Shown here: one piece after another, positions 32,396 through 44,108 of the stretch
Numbering within the stretch: the stretch's first letter is position 1
Layout: each line of letters starts with the position of its first letter
DNA from: Caulochytrium protostelioides
Taxonomy: Eukaryota; Chytridiomycota; Caulochytriomycetes; Caulochytriales; Caulochytriaceae
Length of the DNA stretch: 64,000 nt
Direction of reading: 5' to 3'
Assembly: GCA_003615045.1 (NCBI GenBank)
Contig: ML014117.1
Span: 1-64,000, forward strand
Made by a program: the position numbers and the translations under genes
Notes under the pieces: model-generated
Seen by the model: only the letters and a program-made list of their open reading frames with translations
What the model was told of the DNA's origin: nothing
Database searches by the model: none

Positions 32396-32981
32396 CCCGG
32401 AACGCCCGTGGGCAGCGCAAGCCACGCGCGAACGCCGGTAAGCCCGCGCGCTCCGGTTCGACGCCCGCCAGCGGTCGGTGCCGCCGGCGCCGGTGTCGCC
32501 GGCGTGATCTCCCGGCGTGACGCGGGCAAGCTCCGGTGCGCCTCACCCTCGGCCTGCGGACCACGCAGCGCGGCGGGTGACCCGTGGACGCGCGCTCGGT
32601 CGATCCGTCGGCCCGTCGGTCTGGGCTTGTCGGGCGCGGGGCCGGTCCGCGCCAACGCCAACGGCGGCCGCTGGCTCACGCCTCCGCTCGGTGGACTCGC
32701 CTGGGACGACGACGGCGGCGGCGACGACGACGACAGCGGATCCGCTGAGCCAGAGACGGCTTCGCACCGCGCCATACCGACCCGCCGCACGCCGACAGTG
32801 TCCAGCCAACACCGACCCCGACGCCACGCTCTGGCCGCTCATCCCCACGACTCGCTGGCGCGCTCGTGGACTCCACCCGGTCCTCCAGCGACCTTCGCCC
32901 TTCGGACCCGCCGCACCTGGGTCCGGTGAGAGTGAGAGAGACGCCACGACCGACACCGCTCTTGCGCCTGCGCTTGCGCTT

Positions 32982-33015
<34 letters not shown>

Positions 33016-33445
33016 TGGCTTGACCCCGCTCGTTGTCCTTGCGCCCAAGGCCCCTAACCGAACCTGTTCCCAGGCGGTGGTGCTGCAGATCCATTCACCG
33101 CACTCCGCTGCCCGCCTTCCCCGTGCTCCACCACGTGGTATCCCGCCGATCCGCACGCCAGGCCACCTGCCGCTGAAACGCGAACTCGCAGCGCGCGCGC
33201 ACGCTTCCGACCCACCTCGCTGCCTCGATACCCCCCTTTCCCCCCTTTTTTTGCTGGTTTTTGGGATTGCCATTCTCTTATGAGCCGTCGATCCATCCTC
33301 CCTCGTTGCTGCTTCTACGACGATCATCACCGCACCGCACGCGCTCTCGGACCTCATTGATCACCTTGCTGCCACGGGACGCGGCCTTGAAAGCAGACCG
33401 GCTCTGCGCGTCTCCCCGGCCCCCACCGACCTCCCGACGACCACC
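30908..33445. other. Long GC-rich intergenic region
   Basis: About 2.5 kb with no recognisable gene on either strand. Open frames are long only because stop codons are rare at this GC content; their products are Arg/Ala/Gly/Pro-rich and match no family I know. It contains a long GCC tract (32324-32395) and a GGCTCC tandem at about 32982-33019. The last 200 bases are more T/C-rich, as expected of a promoter or 5' UTR for the NIPA-like gene. Confidence 0.6.
32324..32395. repeat. (GCC)n trinucleotide repeat, about 23 units
   Basis: An almost uninterrupted GCC run of about 70 bases in noncoding DNA. It reads as poly-Ala, poly-Pro or poly-Arg on one strand and poly-Gly or poly-Ala on the other, which generates spurious open frames. 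Confidence 0.95.
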
Positions 33446-34519
33446 ATGGCGCTGGACGACAAGTACATCGGCCTGATCCTGGCCTTGGTCAGCAGTTTCC
33501 TCATTGGCTCCTCGTTTATCTTGACGAAACTCGGGCTGCTTGACTCGAGAAAACACGGCGGCCCTGCCGGCGAGAGCCATGACTACCTGCACAACCCGAA
33601 GTGGTGGGCCGGCATGATCATCATGGTCCTCGGCGAGCTGGCCAACTTTGCCGCATATTCGTTTGCGCCGGCCCTGCTCGTCACGCCGCTCGGCGCGGGC
33701 TCGGTGCTGATCAGCGCCGTGCTCGCGTCCTTCTTTCTAAACGAGAAGCTCAGCACCGAGGGCAAGATCGGCTGCGCGCTCTGCATCCTCGGCAGCATGA
33801 TCATTGTGCTGCACTCGCCCGAAGAGAAAGCCATCACGTCGGTGGCGCAGTTCATGGACTACGCGACGCGGCCTGCGTTCATGATCTATATGCTGTTCGT
33901 GTGCCTCGTGTCGCTCTACCTCATCTACCGCATCGGACCCGTGTACGGCAAGCGCAACCTGCTGGTCTACATCTCGATCTGCTCGCTCGTCGGATCGATC
34001 TCGGTGATGGCCGTCAAGGGCTTCGGCATCGCGCTCAAGCTCACGTTCGCGGGCCACAACCAGCTCATCTACCCAAGCACCTACGTGTTCGCCATCTCGC
34101 TCGGCGTGTGTGCCGTCACGCAGATGAACTACTTCAACAAGGCGCTCGACCTGTTCTCGACCAACCGCGTCACGCCCATCTACTATGTCTTCTTCACCTC
34201 CGCCACGGTGCTCGCGTCCGTCATTCTCTTCCAGGGCTTCAACGAGACCAGCACCGTCGACGTCGCGTCCTTGTTTGCCGGATTCATCATCATCTTCATT
34301 GGCGTGTTCCAGCTCAACAACAAGAAGGAGACCCACGAGTCCAGCGGGTACGCGCTAGAAAAGCTCGCCGGCAGTGCGTCCCACCGACCATCCATTGCGC
34401 ATACCCGCCGCGGCACAGAGGAGATCATCATGACTGAGATCCGCGCCGCCAAGCCCTTCGACGAGGAGCGCCAGTCCTTGAAACCCAACAATGCCACCGA
34501 GCTGTCGGACATTGAGTAA
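33446..34519 (+). CDS. NIPA-type magnesium transporter
   Basis: Intronless, 357 aa, with an optimal start context (CCACCATGG). NIPA proteins (DUF803) are polytopic membrane proteins linked to magnesium transport in endosomes and the plasma membrane. The N-terminus KYIGLILALVSSFLIGSSFILTKLGL is the family's first helix with its conserved S-x-F-I-G-x-S-F-x-x-x-K-x-G pattern. It is followed by the KWWAGMIIMVLGELANFAAY helix and seven more hydrophobic segments, nine in all, ending near residue 290. The cytosolic tail (about 65 residues) is hydrophilic. Codon use matches its neighbours. The family is certain; the cation carried is taken from animal homologues. Confidence 0.93.
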   Translation: MALDDKYIGLILALVSSFLIGSSFILTKLGLLDSRKHGGPAGESHDYLHNPKWWAGMIIMVLGELANFAAYSFAPALLVTPLGAGSVLISAVLASFFLNEKLSTEGKIGCALCILGSMIIVLHSPEEKAITSVAQFMDYATRPAFMIYMLFVCLVSLYLIYRIGPVYGKRNLLVYISICSLVGSISVMAVKGFGIALKLTFAGHNQLIYPSTYVFAISLGVCAVTQMNYFNKALDLFSTNRVTPIYYVFFTSATVLASVILFQGFNETSTVDVASLFAGFIIIFIGVFQLNNKKETHESSGYALEKLAGSASHRPSIAHTRRGTEEIIMTEIRAAKPFDEERQSLKPNNATELSDIE

Positions 34520-36072
34520 CGTGTGTGTGTGTGTGTGTATGTTCTGCATGGCAGGAGTGTTTGCTTTTCGCCCCGGCCGTGCTGTCTCTCTGTGGACATG
34601 CTTAATTCTTTTTTGATATCGATGCCTCATCCTGAGCAACGTGCAATGAATCTCCTCTCTTTCTCTCTTTCTCGCTGCGACCACCTGCGCGGTAGGTCGT
34701 GCCGGATGTCTGATTCCGGGCGGGAGACCGAGGGGCCATCCGCCGTCGGCGATGGGCACGAGCACGGGCAGTCTGCGCACGACGATGCCCGCGGTTGAGT
34801 CGATGCGCGCTCACGGGATGCCGCTCTGAATTGGTATGGACTCGTGTCATATCTCAGGTCTCATATCGCTTCGCATGGCATGGCATCGCTTTTCGAGCTC
34901 TGGATCCCTATATAAATATATAGAATCAACAGATGGATTCTAATGGTTGCATCGGCTCCTTCAAATCGCGCTGCCACGTCGACGAGGTTTGCCCAGGACC
35001 ACGACGACATGGCCGAGCGTAGCAAACGTCTCAGCGGGACGCTGTCGGAAAAAAAGCACAGCCAGGAGGACGACCGCTTCCATACTAATGATGAACGGCC
35101 ATCGGTGCTCGATGCGCGCCGTCCTTCTCCATCCTTCTCCATCTTTGACGCGACGTCCGTGAACGTAAAAAAAACAATCGCCTGAGGCCAGCATTGTCGT
35201 GGCTGGTCCAGGGCGACGACGCGGCGGCGAGATCGTCGGGCGATGCCGGATGCCGATGTGGCGCCGACGAAGCGGAGGGGTTGGGGGTGTCGGCGGGTGC
35301 TGGCTGCCGGCTCACCGGGGCGCTCGGCCGGAAGGGCGGGTCCCGGTGGAGGGGCGCCCGCTGCTAGGCGCTCCGAGCCGACGCGTCCTCATCCGTGGAG
35401 ACCGCCGCATCGCCGCGCCGGTATCGGGCCAGCGCATGGCCTTGCGGAATATATCACCACGACCACGACCGCCGACCACGATGGTAGGCCCTCCCAGAAG
35501 CGACAACGGCGACGACAACGACAACGACGACGACTGCAGCCGCTTCTGGTGGTCGGCTTGAACCATAGCTCGAACGATTCCGACCTGACGTCTACCCTTC
35601 GCCTCGCGTCCTCAGCAACCCGCATCGTGAGCCGCGAGAGTAGGATTCTTGCTTGAGCGTGCTATCACCAGCCGCCGACTTGACAACGCCAGCGTGACCC
35701 CGGCTCATTGCGAGGTCTGCAGCCCCCGCTCACTGCCACCGGCCGACCCGTGTTGACGCCGCCGGCCCACGTGCGTGGTCCCTGGTCGCCCTCGTGCCAT
35801 CCCACGTGGTCGCCGACCGTCACGCTTTCCAGCCGTCTCGCCTGTCCCGCCCTCCGGCGCGGTCGTCTCGGGTGCACGCCGACGTCGCGGACCCGCGATC
35901 CGGCCGTTGCTTCTGTCCGCCGGGTCGACGCGTGTGGCCTTTGCGCGCTCGATCGGCGTCCGCACGTGCTTCCTTTTCAGGGTCGGATACCCCCTGGGCG
36001 CTGACGCCGCGAGGCGCGGTGACGCGGACGAGCGGCGCGGGACGACACGCAGGACGACCGAACGTCGCGGCC
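34520..36072. other. Intergenic region NIPA-PAN3
   Basis: About 1.55 kb with no recognised gene. A GT dinucleotide run follows the NIPA stop codon (34521-34538). An AT-rich patch resembling TATA boxes (TATATAAATATATAG) is at 34909-34923, over 1.1 kb from the PAN3 start, so a link to PAN3 is doubtful. Confidence 0.6.
34521..34538. repeat. (GT)n dinucleotide repeat
   Basis: About nine GT units directly after the stop codon of the NIPA-like gene, in its probable 3' UTR. Confidence 0.9.
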
Positions 36073-39007
36073 ATGGCGGGTCACCCCCCACACCAGGGGG
36101 CCAGCAAGACGCGGTGCCGCAACATCATCATCTACGTAAGTCTCGGACCGCTGGCGCGCTGCGGATGCGATGCTGGCGACGTGCTGGCTGCTGCTGCTGC
36201 TGCTGCTGCTCGGCAACGGCAGCCGTGCGCGGACGACCAAGGCTTGTTTGACGATGTGGTGACTCATCCGGTCGATGCGAATGCTTGTGTTCAAATACCA
36301 TGCGATGTGAAATGAATGGTCGGGGACCTTGGCTGGCCTTTGATCGTGCACGTGGTCATGCCGAAAACAACGGGGTGATCTGGATGATGATGCCTTGGAT
36401 GGGTCCGCCGCAACGACGATCTCTCGATCCGTGATCTAGGGCCACTGCAAGTTCGAGAACAACGGATGCGCCTTCAACCACGATGACGACTCCAAGGTAA
36501 GCCACTAGCGACCTCGTCGACGATGATTCTGACGGTGATATCGTCTGTCGGGTCGGTTTCTGTGATGGTATTTAGGCATTCACCGTGCTCATCCTCATTG
36601 TTTTGGCCTTTTCTATATGCGGCTTTGGGTTCCCGACAATTGATGGATCGGTCGGTCGTGACGCGGTAGCCCTCATCACAGCGCGCACAAGCGTCGCCGA
36701 AACCGCAGCAGCCGGTGTCGCTGACCTCTGCTTCTCCTGATGTGTAAGTGACGCAACGTGGTGCGATGCCGCATGCGCCCGCCGAACCGGCTGGGAGGAT
36801 GTTTCCGTTGACGTCTGGATCTCATCTCGTTTTGACTGTTTCTACTGATGCCGCTGTTTTCATGATCGTTGGGCGGGGTTTTGCAATGATTCATCGACGA
36901 CTTTATGCATGATCCAGGTCGGTGCGACTTAACCTCCAGTCGCCAGCTTTCACGCCCAAGAGCAACGTGTCGGCTTCCCTGTATGCCGGCATGAGCCCGA
37001 TTGCGGGGCTCAACCTGAGCAGCGGTAAGTCTGCGCATTCCTCCTTAGACACGTGTTCGCGTGGCGACATGATGCCGACGTGACGCATGAACTAACACCA
37101 TTCATCTTGTGTAACCGCGATTCTTACATGATGCTACTGGGTGATCCTCGCTTGTTGTGGCATGTAGGCGAGTTCGTGCCGTCCAATGTGAAACCGCTGG
37201 GGCTCCATCGATTTCCGACGAGCCCGAGCGGCCCGTCGGCGGCGGATGACGCGTCGTCCATGTACACGGGCCTCAATCACCTGCACCTGGGCGACGGCGC
37301 GCCCGCTGGCCAGCCCGCGTATGACCCGAGCGGCTTTGCTTCTGGTCTCGATCTCGGCGGCTTCACCGCCCAGTCTGGGGGCGGTCCGGCCGCGGGACCG
37401 GGAGCCGGCCATGGAGACGGCGCGTCGTTCGCGCCCCCCGAGTTCTACTTCGACGGCGGCAGCGCTTCAGCGGCGCAGGGCTTCTCGATACCGCCGATGC
37501 CGCTGCAATATCACCTGTACCGCATGCCACTGCCGCACCTCTCGCGCAACGTCAAGTCGACGCACCGCGGCCTGCAGACGTTCTTTGTCTCGGACACGAT
37601 CCGCGAGGACCTGCTCAACCGCACGGCCGAGTGCTACCGGTTGCCGCCGCCCGAGACCCATGTGCCCTTGGAGGTGCATGTGTACGACAACCTGTGCCCT
37701 CTGGACGAGCCCGCCGAGTCGCATGCGCCCAACAAGATCTTTGGGTATCCGAGCACATGCTTCCGGGCGACGAGCAAGAAGGACGGGCAGCCCTACATGC
37801 TGCGCCGGATCCACGACTTCCGACTCGAGGACGAGCAGGCCATGTCGGCTGTGAAAGCGTGGCAGCATATCACCCACCCGAACATCGTGAGCCTGCGCGA
37901 GGCGTTTACGACGAAGCAGTTCGGCGACAACTCGCTCGTGTTCGTCTATGACTTCCACCCGACGGCCGTCACGCTGCTCCAGAAGCACTTCGTGCAGGAC
38001 CACTCGGTGCTGCGTCCGGAGTCCATGCTGTGGAGCTACATTGCCCAGATCGCCGCTGCGCTGGATACGATCCATACCAACAAGCTTGCGGCGCGGATTC
38101 TCGAGCCGAGCAAGATCCTGGTGACGGGCACGAACCGCATCCGTCTGAACGGCGTCAGTATCCTCGACTTGATGACGTGGACCCACGAGACGGACCGCGC
38201 CACGCACGCGCCCGGCGCCGAGCCTTCCGCGAACGCGCAGATGATCGCTCAGCTCCAGCAGGAGGACCTGCTCCACTTCGGGCAGCTGATCGTCTCGCTC
38301 GCGTGCGGGTCGCTCGCGTCGCTGCACCACATGCAGGAGAGCCTGGACCTGATGGTCCGACAGTACTCGCCAGCGCTGCGTCACATGTGCATGTATCTGC
38401 TCTCCCGCCCGAGCCCGACGAAGTCGATGGACGACGTGATGGCCCTCATTGGTCCTCGCATCCTGACCGAGGTCAGCGAATTGCATCTCGCGAACGATGT
38501 CATGCTCCAGAACCTAAGTGCGGAGGTTGAGAACGGGCGCTTGATGCGCTTGATCACCGCGCTCGGCTTTATTAACGAGCGTCCGGTGTAAGTGGCTTCC
38601 TTGCTTGAGGCGATGTGGCGCGATCCATGCGCTTCCCCAAGTCTTGGCTTGTATTATCGGCTCTGGAAAACGAACAAAATGGTTCTGACTCACGTTTCTC
38701 TGCTTTTTGCGATGATTGTGTGATATGATATAGCCTGGGCATGGACTCCCAGTGGTCCGAGACCGGCGACCGCTACATTCTCAAACTGTTCCGAGACTAC
38801 GTGTTCCACCAGTGCGACGACCAGGGCCGACCCTTGCTCAACTTTGCCCATGTTCTCACCTGCATGAACAAGCTCGACGCGGGCATTGACGAGAAAATAA
38901 TGCTCACCTCGCGCGACGGACAGAGCTGCCTCGTCGTCGCATACCGCGAGATCAAGCTCTGTCTAGAGGCGGCCTTGGCTGAACTAACATCCAGAATCCC
39001 GAATTAG
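36073..39007 (+). CDS. PAN3: PAN2-PAN3 deadenylation complex subunit PAN3
   Basis: Six exons by my reading: 36073-36135, 36440-36496, 36682-36743, 36918-37024, 37168-38587, 38734-39007; 660 aa. PAN3 dimerises, binds poly(A)-binding protein and brings the PAN2 nuclease to mRNA tails. Exons 1-2 encode the CCCH zinc finger: C-x8-C-x5-C-x3-H within CRNIIIY then GHCKFENNGCAFNH (about residues 15-35). Exons 3-4 join in frame to give the PAM2-type motif LNLQSPAFTP (about 65-74), which binds PABP; this match supports both splice junctions. Exon 5 holds the pseudokinase domain, and exons 5-6 the C-terminal knob, ending with WSETGDRYILKLFRDYVF and LDAGIDEKIML. All donors are GTAAG. Exon 3 is the least certain exon. 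The gene converges on the RBM26-like gene 118 bases away. Confidence 0.92.
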
Positions 39008-39078
39008 CCCCCGCCGAGCTCGCAGCGGCTTCTGGTTCCCCCTTAGCAAATCTAACCCTAAATGGCATGAAACACATT

Positions 39079-39084
39079 AATAAA
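39079..39084 (+). terminator. Candidate poly(A) signal AATAAA for PAN3
   Basis: AATAAA lies 72 bases after the PAN3 stop, inside the 118-base gap to the convergent gene. The position suits a cleavage/polyadenylation signal, but this is inference from the motif alone. Confidence 0.4.
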
Positions 39085-39125
39085 AGGGCAAACACCCGTG
39101 ACGCAGATCAAGAAGTGCTACGCGA

Positions 39126-41177
39126 TTACCCAGAAGGCGCTGGGGCATTCACGTGCCACTGGGGCTGGAGCGTGGTTCCGCTCGGCGCAACAAACGAGGA
39201 CCCGGCGGCCTTCTCGGCCTCCCAGCGCTGCGAGTACTGCAGCACGACGCGCGTCTGGCCCGTCGCTGCATCGTTCTGCATCTGGGTCGATTCGATGCGG
39301 CCGAACTGCTTCGCCCAGTTCCACACGCTCGGCTGATCCGCCGGATCGACCGGGCCGACGGCAATCGCACGCGGTCGCTTGTCGAGGGACTTTGGTGCGC
39401 CGGCGGCGCCGTGGTACCCGCCGCGCGCATAGGGGCTGTACCCATGGGCGCCGCGGAACCCGCCACCGCGGCCGCGGCCTCGACTGCTGCCGCGCCAGTG
39501 AGCCGGCGGCGTCCACGCGGGCGCGCCGTCCATCGCAGCCTGCGCATCGATGCCCAGCGACTGGGCCTTCTCCTTGAGCGCCGCGACGGTCTGGTCGAGC
39601 GCGGCCTTCTGCTCGGCGAGGGCGTCGCCGTCGGCGCCCGTGGCGGTGAGCTGGGCCTGCTCGAGCTGGGCCTGCTGGTGCTGCGCAAGAAGAAGCGCCG
39701 GGTCAGACGTGTACGGCTGCTTGGCCCGGACGGCGGCCGACGCCGCCGTGTTCCTGATCGTCTGCGCCAGCGCGGCCTCCTGCGCGATCTCGTTCTGCGT
39801 TGCCGCCGCGAGCACCTTGAGCTTCTGCATCAGCTCCGTTCGCCGCGCGGGATCCATCTGCGCCGCGTTGGAAAGCGTCTGCATCAGCTGCTGCTGGTCC
39901 TCGAGCTGCTTTGCAATGAGGTCGCTCTTGCGCTTCTGCTGGTCCAGTAACGTCTGGTGCTTGGCGCGCGTGCGCTCCGCCACCTGCTCCGCCAGCTGGC
40001 GGTTCAGCGCCTGGATGTGCTGCTGCTGCCGGCGCAGCCGCTCCTGCTGCTCCTCCGCCGTTTCGGGGACCGCCGGCTCTTCCTTAAGACCCATCGCCAT
40101 CGTCGCAGCCCCGCCAGCCGGCTGCTGCTGCTGCTGCTGCTGCTGCACTGGTTGGGCATAGCGCGGCGACGCCGCGGCCGACGCATGAGGCACGAGGCCG
40201 CGCTCCTCGGGCGAGCGGTGCCAATTGACCTGGATGTTTGGGTCGTCCATGACCGGCCGCGCCGTCAACGCCGCATACGCCTGCGCGTTGGTCTCGTAGT
40301 GGATGAGGGCGCATTCGGGCGGCAGCAGGCTGATGTTGACGATCGTGCCGAACTGCGAGAAGTACTGGTTTAATTCGGCCACATTGCACTTGTCGTAGGG
40401 CAGGTGGCGGACCCAAACGACCGTGCGGTGGTGGCTTCCCTGGCGGGGCTCGCCGCCCTGGCGCATACTGCCACGCATGCCGCCGCCACGGCCGCCATCG
40501 CGGCCGCCGTCGCGCGCCGCATGCGGAGTGCCCCGGGCCAGTCCCTGGCTCGACGAGCTATAGAAGTCAGAGGCCGGGAGCGCTGCCGCGGCTTTCGCGT
40601 GCGCGGGCACGACTGACGACGGCGCCGATATGGCTGACGGCGTCACGTCGGTCGGCGAAGCATCGTCCATGGCTTCGTCGGGCTGGTACACGGGCACGGC
40701 GGCGGGGGCCGGCGCCGCCGCGCCGGCGCCACCAAAGGCCATCTGCGGCAAGACCTCCATCAGCGATGTGATAAAGGGCTCGGTGTGGTGATGCAGGAAA
40801 TCGCTCAAGTTGGTGATGCAGCTTATCCTGGCATCGTTCAGGTCGGACGCTTGCGTCACCAGCGCAATGATGTAGTCGGCCATGACGGCCGGGTCAGCAT
40901 CGGATCTATGCGCGGGTGAGACCGTGGGAGAGGTGTTGACCACATCGAACATTGTGCGACACGTGGCAGAAAGCCATGTCAAGTCATAGCAAACCATATC
41001 AGAGTCGAATTGGTGAGTCGCCCATCGACGAAGTGATCAATTGCTGGAGACCTGCCAGCGAACACGAACAGCTGATGGCCCCATCGGTGTCGATAGTCAG
41101 TATCGAACTTACAATGGCTCGATTTTGGGAATCAGGTAGGCCTTCAGGCCGGCCACGGCCTCGTCGGGGATATGCAT
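39126..41177 (-). CDS. RBM26: RNA-binding protein, RBM26/RBM27 (Rmn1) family
   Basis: Two exons on the minus strand, 41177-41113 and 40905-39126; 614 aa. Exon 1 encodes MHIPDEAVAGLKAYLIPKIEP and ends at GTAAGT; joined in frame to exon 2 it gives ...KIEPLSDADPAVMADYIIALV, the PWI-like N-terminal domain of RBM26/27. An RRM follows at about residues 179-250 (RTVVWVRHLPYDKCNVAELNQYFSQFGTIVNI), then a long Gln/Leu-rich coiled-coil (about 290-500), a Gly/Arg-rich segment, and a second degenerate RRM at the C-terminus (about 525-600). Known relatives work with the nuclear exosome adaptor (PAXT in animals, MTREC in fission yeast). I do not see the CCCH finger of human RBM26. Poly-Gln is encoded near 40120-40145. 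Confidence 0.85.
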
Positions 41178-42466
41178 GGTGGCGGTCGTTCTCAACGCGA
41201 CGCCGCGGAGAGGGAAGTCGGGAGCCGGATCGGCAGATGATAGCCCAGAAGTGATACGGGACGGAAGAGGATGATGGGGGATCAACGGACGGGAACGTGG
41301 CGACGGCGACGTCCGTCGCGACTGGCGGTACAATCGCGCTCGCGCGGACACGGTATCGGGTGGCAGGCGGCCAAAGTTCGGCTGGTGTGACGTGTGCCAC
41401 GACCCACGCGCTGCAGATTGAAACGTCTTCTGTATCGAGACAGAGGCGAATCACAGAAAGCGTACAGAAGCAGCTGATACGGCGACCGTTCCGGGTGGCG
41501 GCACGAGCGGCGATGAAGGACGGCGATAGCAATAGAATCAGACTACAAAACGAGCGTGGAAGCTAACCAACAGATGTCGGGCAACGCTTGGTCTGGAGTT
41601 TCACGTGCTAGAGCGGCTCTGCCGCCAAGTCGCCTCACATAAGGCAGGTCGATAGTTCGACGGATTGCGATGCTTCGGTTCGCGTGAAGCGGCACATCGG
41701 ATCGTTTATTTTATTTGTTTCTTCTGAAAGGCCCCAGGGTTGGGGGATAGCGGCTTCAGGGCTTAGCTTGCCACTGTTGCGTGTCGTGCCTCATCGCCTC
41801 AACGCCTCATCGCATCGCGTAGACCCCAGCGGCAACGGCTTCGCCACGGGTGCTGTCCTGGTGGCGTTCTAGACGCGGGCGCAGCGACACTCCGCTCTGA
41901 ACCAAGTCCGCTCCGCTCGGTGCCGGTCTTGCCGGCTCAAGCCCATCGAGTCGGGGCGGTTTGGCGGCTGCTCCATCGCAGCCCATCTGAGACTGAACTC
42001 ACCCGGATGCCGACGACATGGGATACCACGAGCACGTGGGATGTCACGCGTCGATTCAGCTGGCTACACAGCGATGTGACGAGGCGGCTGCTCATGATGA
42101 TGAGCGCTGTTGGGCACTAGGTAATGAAGTTGGGGTCGGCCGATCCATGGCCTTCCAGGAGTTCGTCACTCCCTCTGTTGCCGTGGGAGCCCCTAACGGC
42201 CAACGCCGTCTCCATCCATTGCCAACAGTTAGCGCATGCTGTCGGTGTGTACTTATACGCGATATCCTTACACGTGGTCTCTGTCTCTCCAGCCACGCGG
42301 ACCGCCGGCGCCGCCTGCGGTGCTTCGGTTGACCTTGCTCCGCGACTACCGCCTTGATCCAACGCGGCGCATTGCCCCCGGCGCATCGGCCGCTCGCCCG
42401 TCGGCTCGCTCCGCCGACCCGCGGCGCCCTGTTATACGGGCAGCCGTCCCCAAGACGCATCCGGCC
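41178..42466. other. Divergent spacer RBM26-COX10
   Basis: About 1.3 kb between two divergent genes, less GC-rich than the DNA to the left. No gene recognised. The COX10 frame is open back to an ATG at 42236; the added 77 residues show no family similarity, so I treat this as probable 5' UTR. The spacer must hold both promoters; no motif is obvious. Confidence 0.55.
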
Positions 42467-44035
42467 ATGGCGAGCCGGCGCCTGGACGACCTGATCTCGC
42501 GGTCACGGACTCGTCTCGCCCTGTGGCGCCGATCTGCGTGTCTTGTGAGCGCCCGCGGGTCGCCACTTCCTGTCGGATCGCGGCTCGTGTCCTGCGCACG
42601 GTCCCAGGCATCGCCGCGTGCGGCGACGTGGCCTGCGGCGCCCGCCGCCGCCCGTCACCCCCTCTCCTGCCGTGCATCGCCATGGCTGCGGATCACGCGG
42701 TCCTTCGCGGCCGGCCCGTCGTCATGGGCGCCTCCGCTGGACCTCCTCGCAACGTCGGCGCCCGCTGCGGCGCCTCGTCATAACGACCCCGTGCACCCCT
42801 CTCACCACGCGCTGTCGTCCGCCACCCCACCATCTTCGGCGCCGCCACCACCACCACCATCCCTAGCATCGCTGCCGCCACCGCCACCGCCAATAACCAC
42901 ATCGACGCCTCCGTCTGTCGAAAGCGCTGCTTCCTCGCCACGAGAGGTTGCCGCGAGGCCCTCGCTCATGGAAGCGGCTGCGACGTCCTCGCCAAGGGAA
43001 GCCGCCGTGCCGGCCACCGAAAGCGCGGCACCCCGTTGGCGGCCGGCGGGCGGCCTCGAGGTCTCGGACTTTGTCGGTCTGACCAAGTTTCGGCTGAGCA
43101 CGTTCGTCGTGCTGACGGCTATGATGGGGTACGCGGTCGCGCCTGGCGCGCTGAACGTGGCGACGCTGTTTTGGGCGACGCTGGGCACCGGCCTGTGCTC
43201 GGGCTCGGCGAACGCGTTCAACCAATGGCTCGAGGCGCCCTTCGACGCGCAGATGCGGCGCACGCGCCAGCGGCCCGTCGTGCGCCACGCGATGCTCCCG
43301 CATCACGCGTTCGCGTTCGCCGCCGTCTCGGGCTTCTCGGGCGTCGCGCTGCTCTGCGCGACCGTTAACCCCGTCGTCGCCGCGCTCGGCCTCGCCAACA
43401 TCGTCCTGTACGCAGGGGTGTACACGTGGACCAAGCGCGTATCGATCGTCAACACGTGGGTCGGCGCCGTAGTGGGCGCCATCCCACCCATGATGGGCTG
43501 GGCCGCGTGCACGGGCGGCCTCGAGCCGGGCGCCTGGCTGCTTGCGGGGGTGCTCTACGCATGGCAGTTTCCCCACTTCAATGCGCTCGCGTGGTCCTTG
43601 CGTGAGGACTACTTCAAGGCCGGCTACCGCATGGCCGTGGTCTCCAATATCGGCCTCAATGCCCGCGTGGCGTTCCGCTACGCGGTGGTCCTGCTGCCGC
43701 TGAGCTTCGGCGCGGTGGCGCTTGACCTGGTGACGCCGTGGTTCGCGCTCACGTCGGGCGTGCTCAACGTCGCCTTTATCGAAGCCGCCTGGCGGTTTCT
43801 TAAAACATCCAACAAGGCAACCGCCAAAACGCTTTTCTTTCGGTCGCTCATCTTCCTGCCGGCCTGGTGTATCCTGCTCATGTTTCACAAGAAGAGCCAC
43901 GCCACATACCATGACGACGAGGAAGACGGCGACGACCACGATCCTAAGTTGGCCGACCCGCCACGCCGATCGCGCTTCTTTGTTTGGCGCGACAGGCTTG
44001 GGTTTCTCGGAAAACCCTGCGAGCATGCCTTGTAA
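42467..44035 (+). CDS. COX10: Protoheme IX farnesyltransferase, mitochondrial
   Basis: Intronless, 522 aa. COX10 attaches a farnesyl group to heme B, making heme O for cytochrome c oxidase assembly in the inner mitochondrial membrane. The start is placed at the ATG in good context (GGCCATGG); its product begins MASRRLDDLISRSRTRLALWRRS, a basic presequence. An in-frame ATG at 42236 is the alternative. Residues 60-190 are low complexity (Pro/Ala/Ser). The UbiA-type membrane domain begins near residue 200 (SDFVGLTKFRLSTFVVLTAMMGYAVAPG). The prenyl-diphosphate motif reads N252-x3-E256-x3-D260, followed by the RTRQRPVVR loop as in COX10. A second loop contains REDYFKAGYRM. About seven to nine hydrophobic helices follow. 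Converges on TRM5, 73 bases apart. Confidence 0.93.
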   Translation: MASRRLDDLISRSRTRLALWRRSACLVSARGSPLPVGSRLVSCARSQASPRAATWPAAPAAARHPLSCRASPWLRITRSFAAGPSSWAPPLDLLATSAPAAAPRHNDPVHPSHHALSSATPPSSAPPPPPPSLASLPPPPPPITTSTPPSVESAASSPREVAARPSLMEAAATSSPREAAVPATESAAPRWRPAGGLEVSDFVGLTKFRLSTFVVLTAMMGYAVAPGALNVATLFWATLGTGLCSGSANAFNQWLEAPFDAQMRRTRQRPVVRHAMLPHHAFAFAAVSGFSGVALLCATVNPVVAALGLANIVLYAGVYTWTKRVSIVNTWVGAVVGAIPPMMGWAACTGGLEPGAWLLAGVLYAWQFPHFNALAWSLREDYFKAGYRMAVVSNIGLNARVAFRYAVVLLPLSFGAVALDLVTPWFALTSGVLNVAFIEAAWRFLKTSNKATAKTLFFRSLIFLPAWCILLMFHKKSHATYHDDEEDGDDHDPKLADPPRRSRFFVWRDRLGFLGKPCEHAL

Positions 44036-44108
44036 GGTCGATTTTACCCTCCCTCCCACCTTTTCTCATTTCGACGATGTCGCTTGTGATACCATGAATC
44101 AAAGACGT

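Noticed and set aside
31627-32929. Possible poly-Ala/poly-Gly protein genes on both strands around the GCC tract
   Set aside because: Six frames are open only because of the GCC repeat and high GC; no recognisable domain or intron structure.
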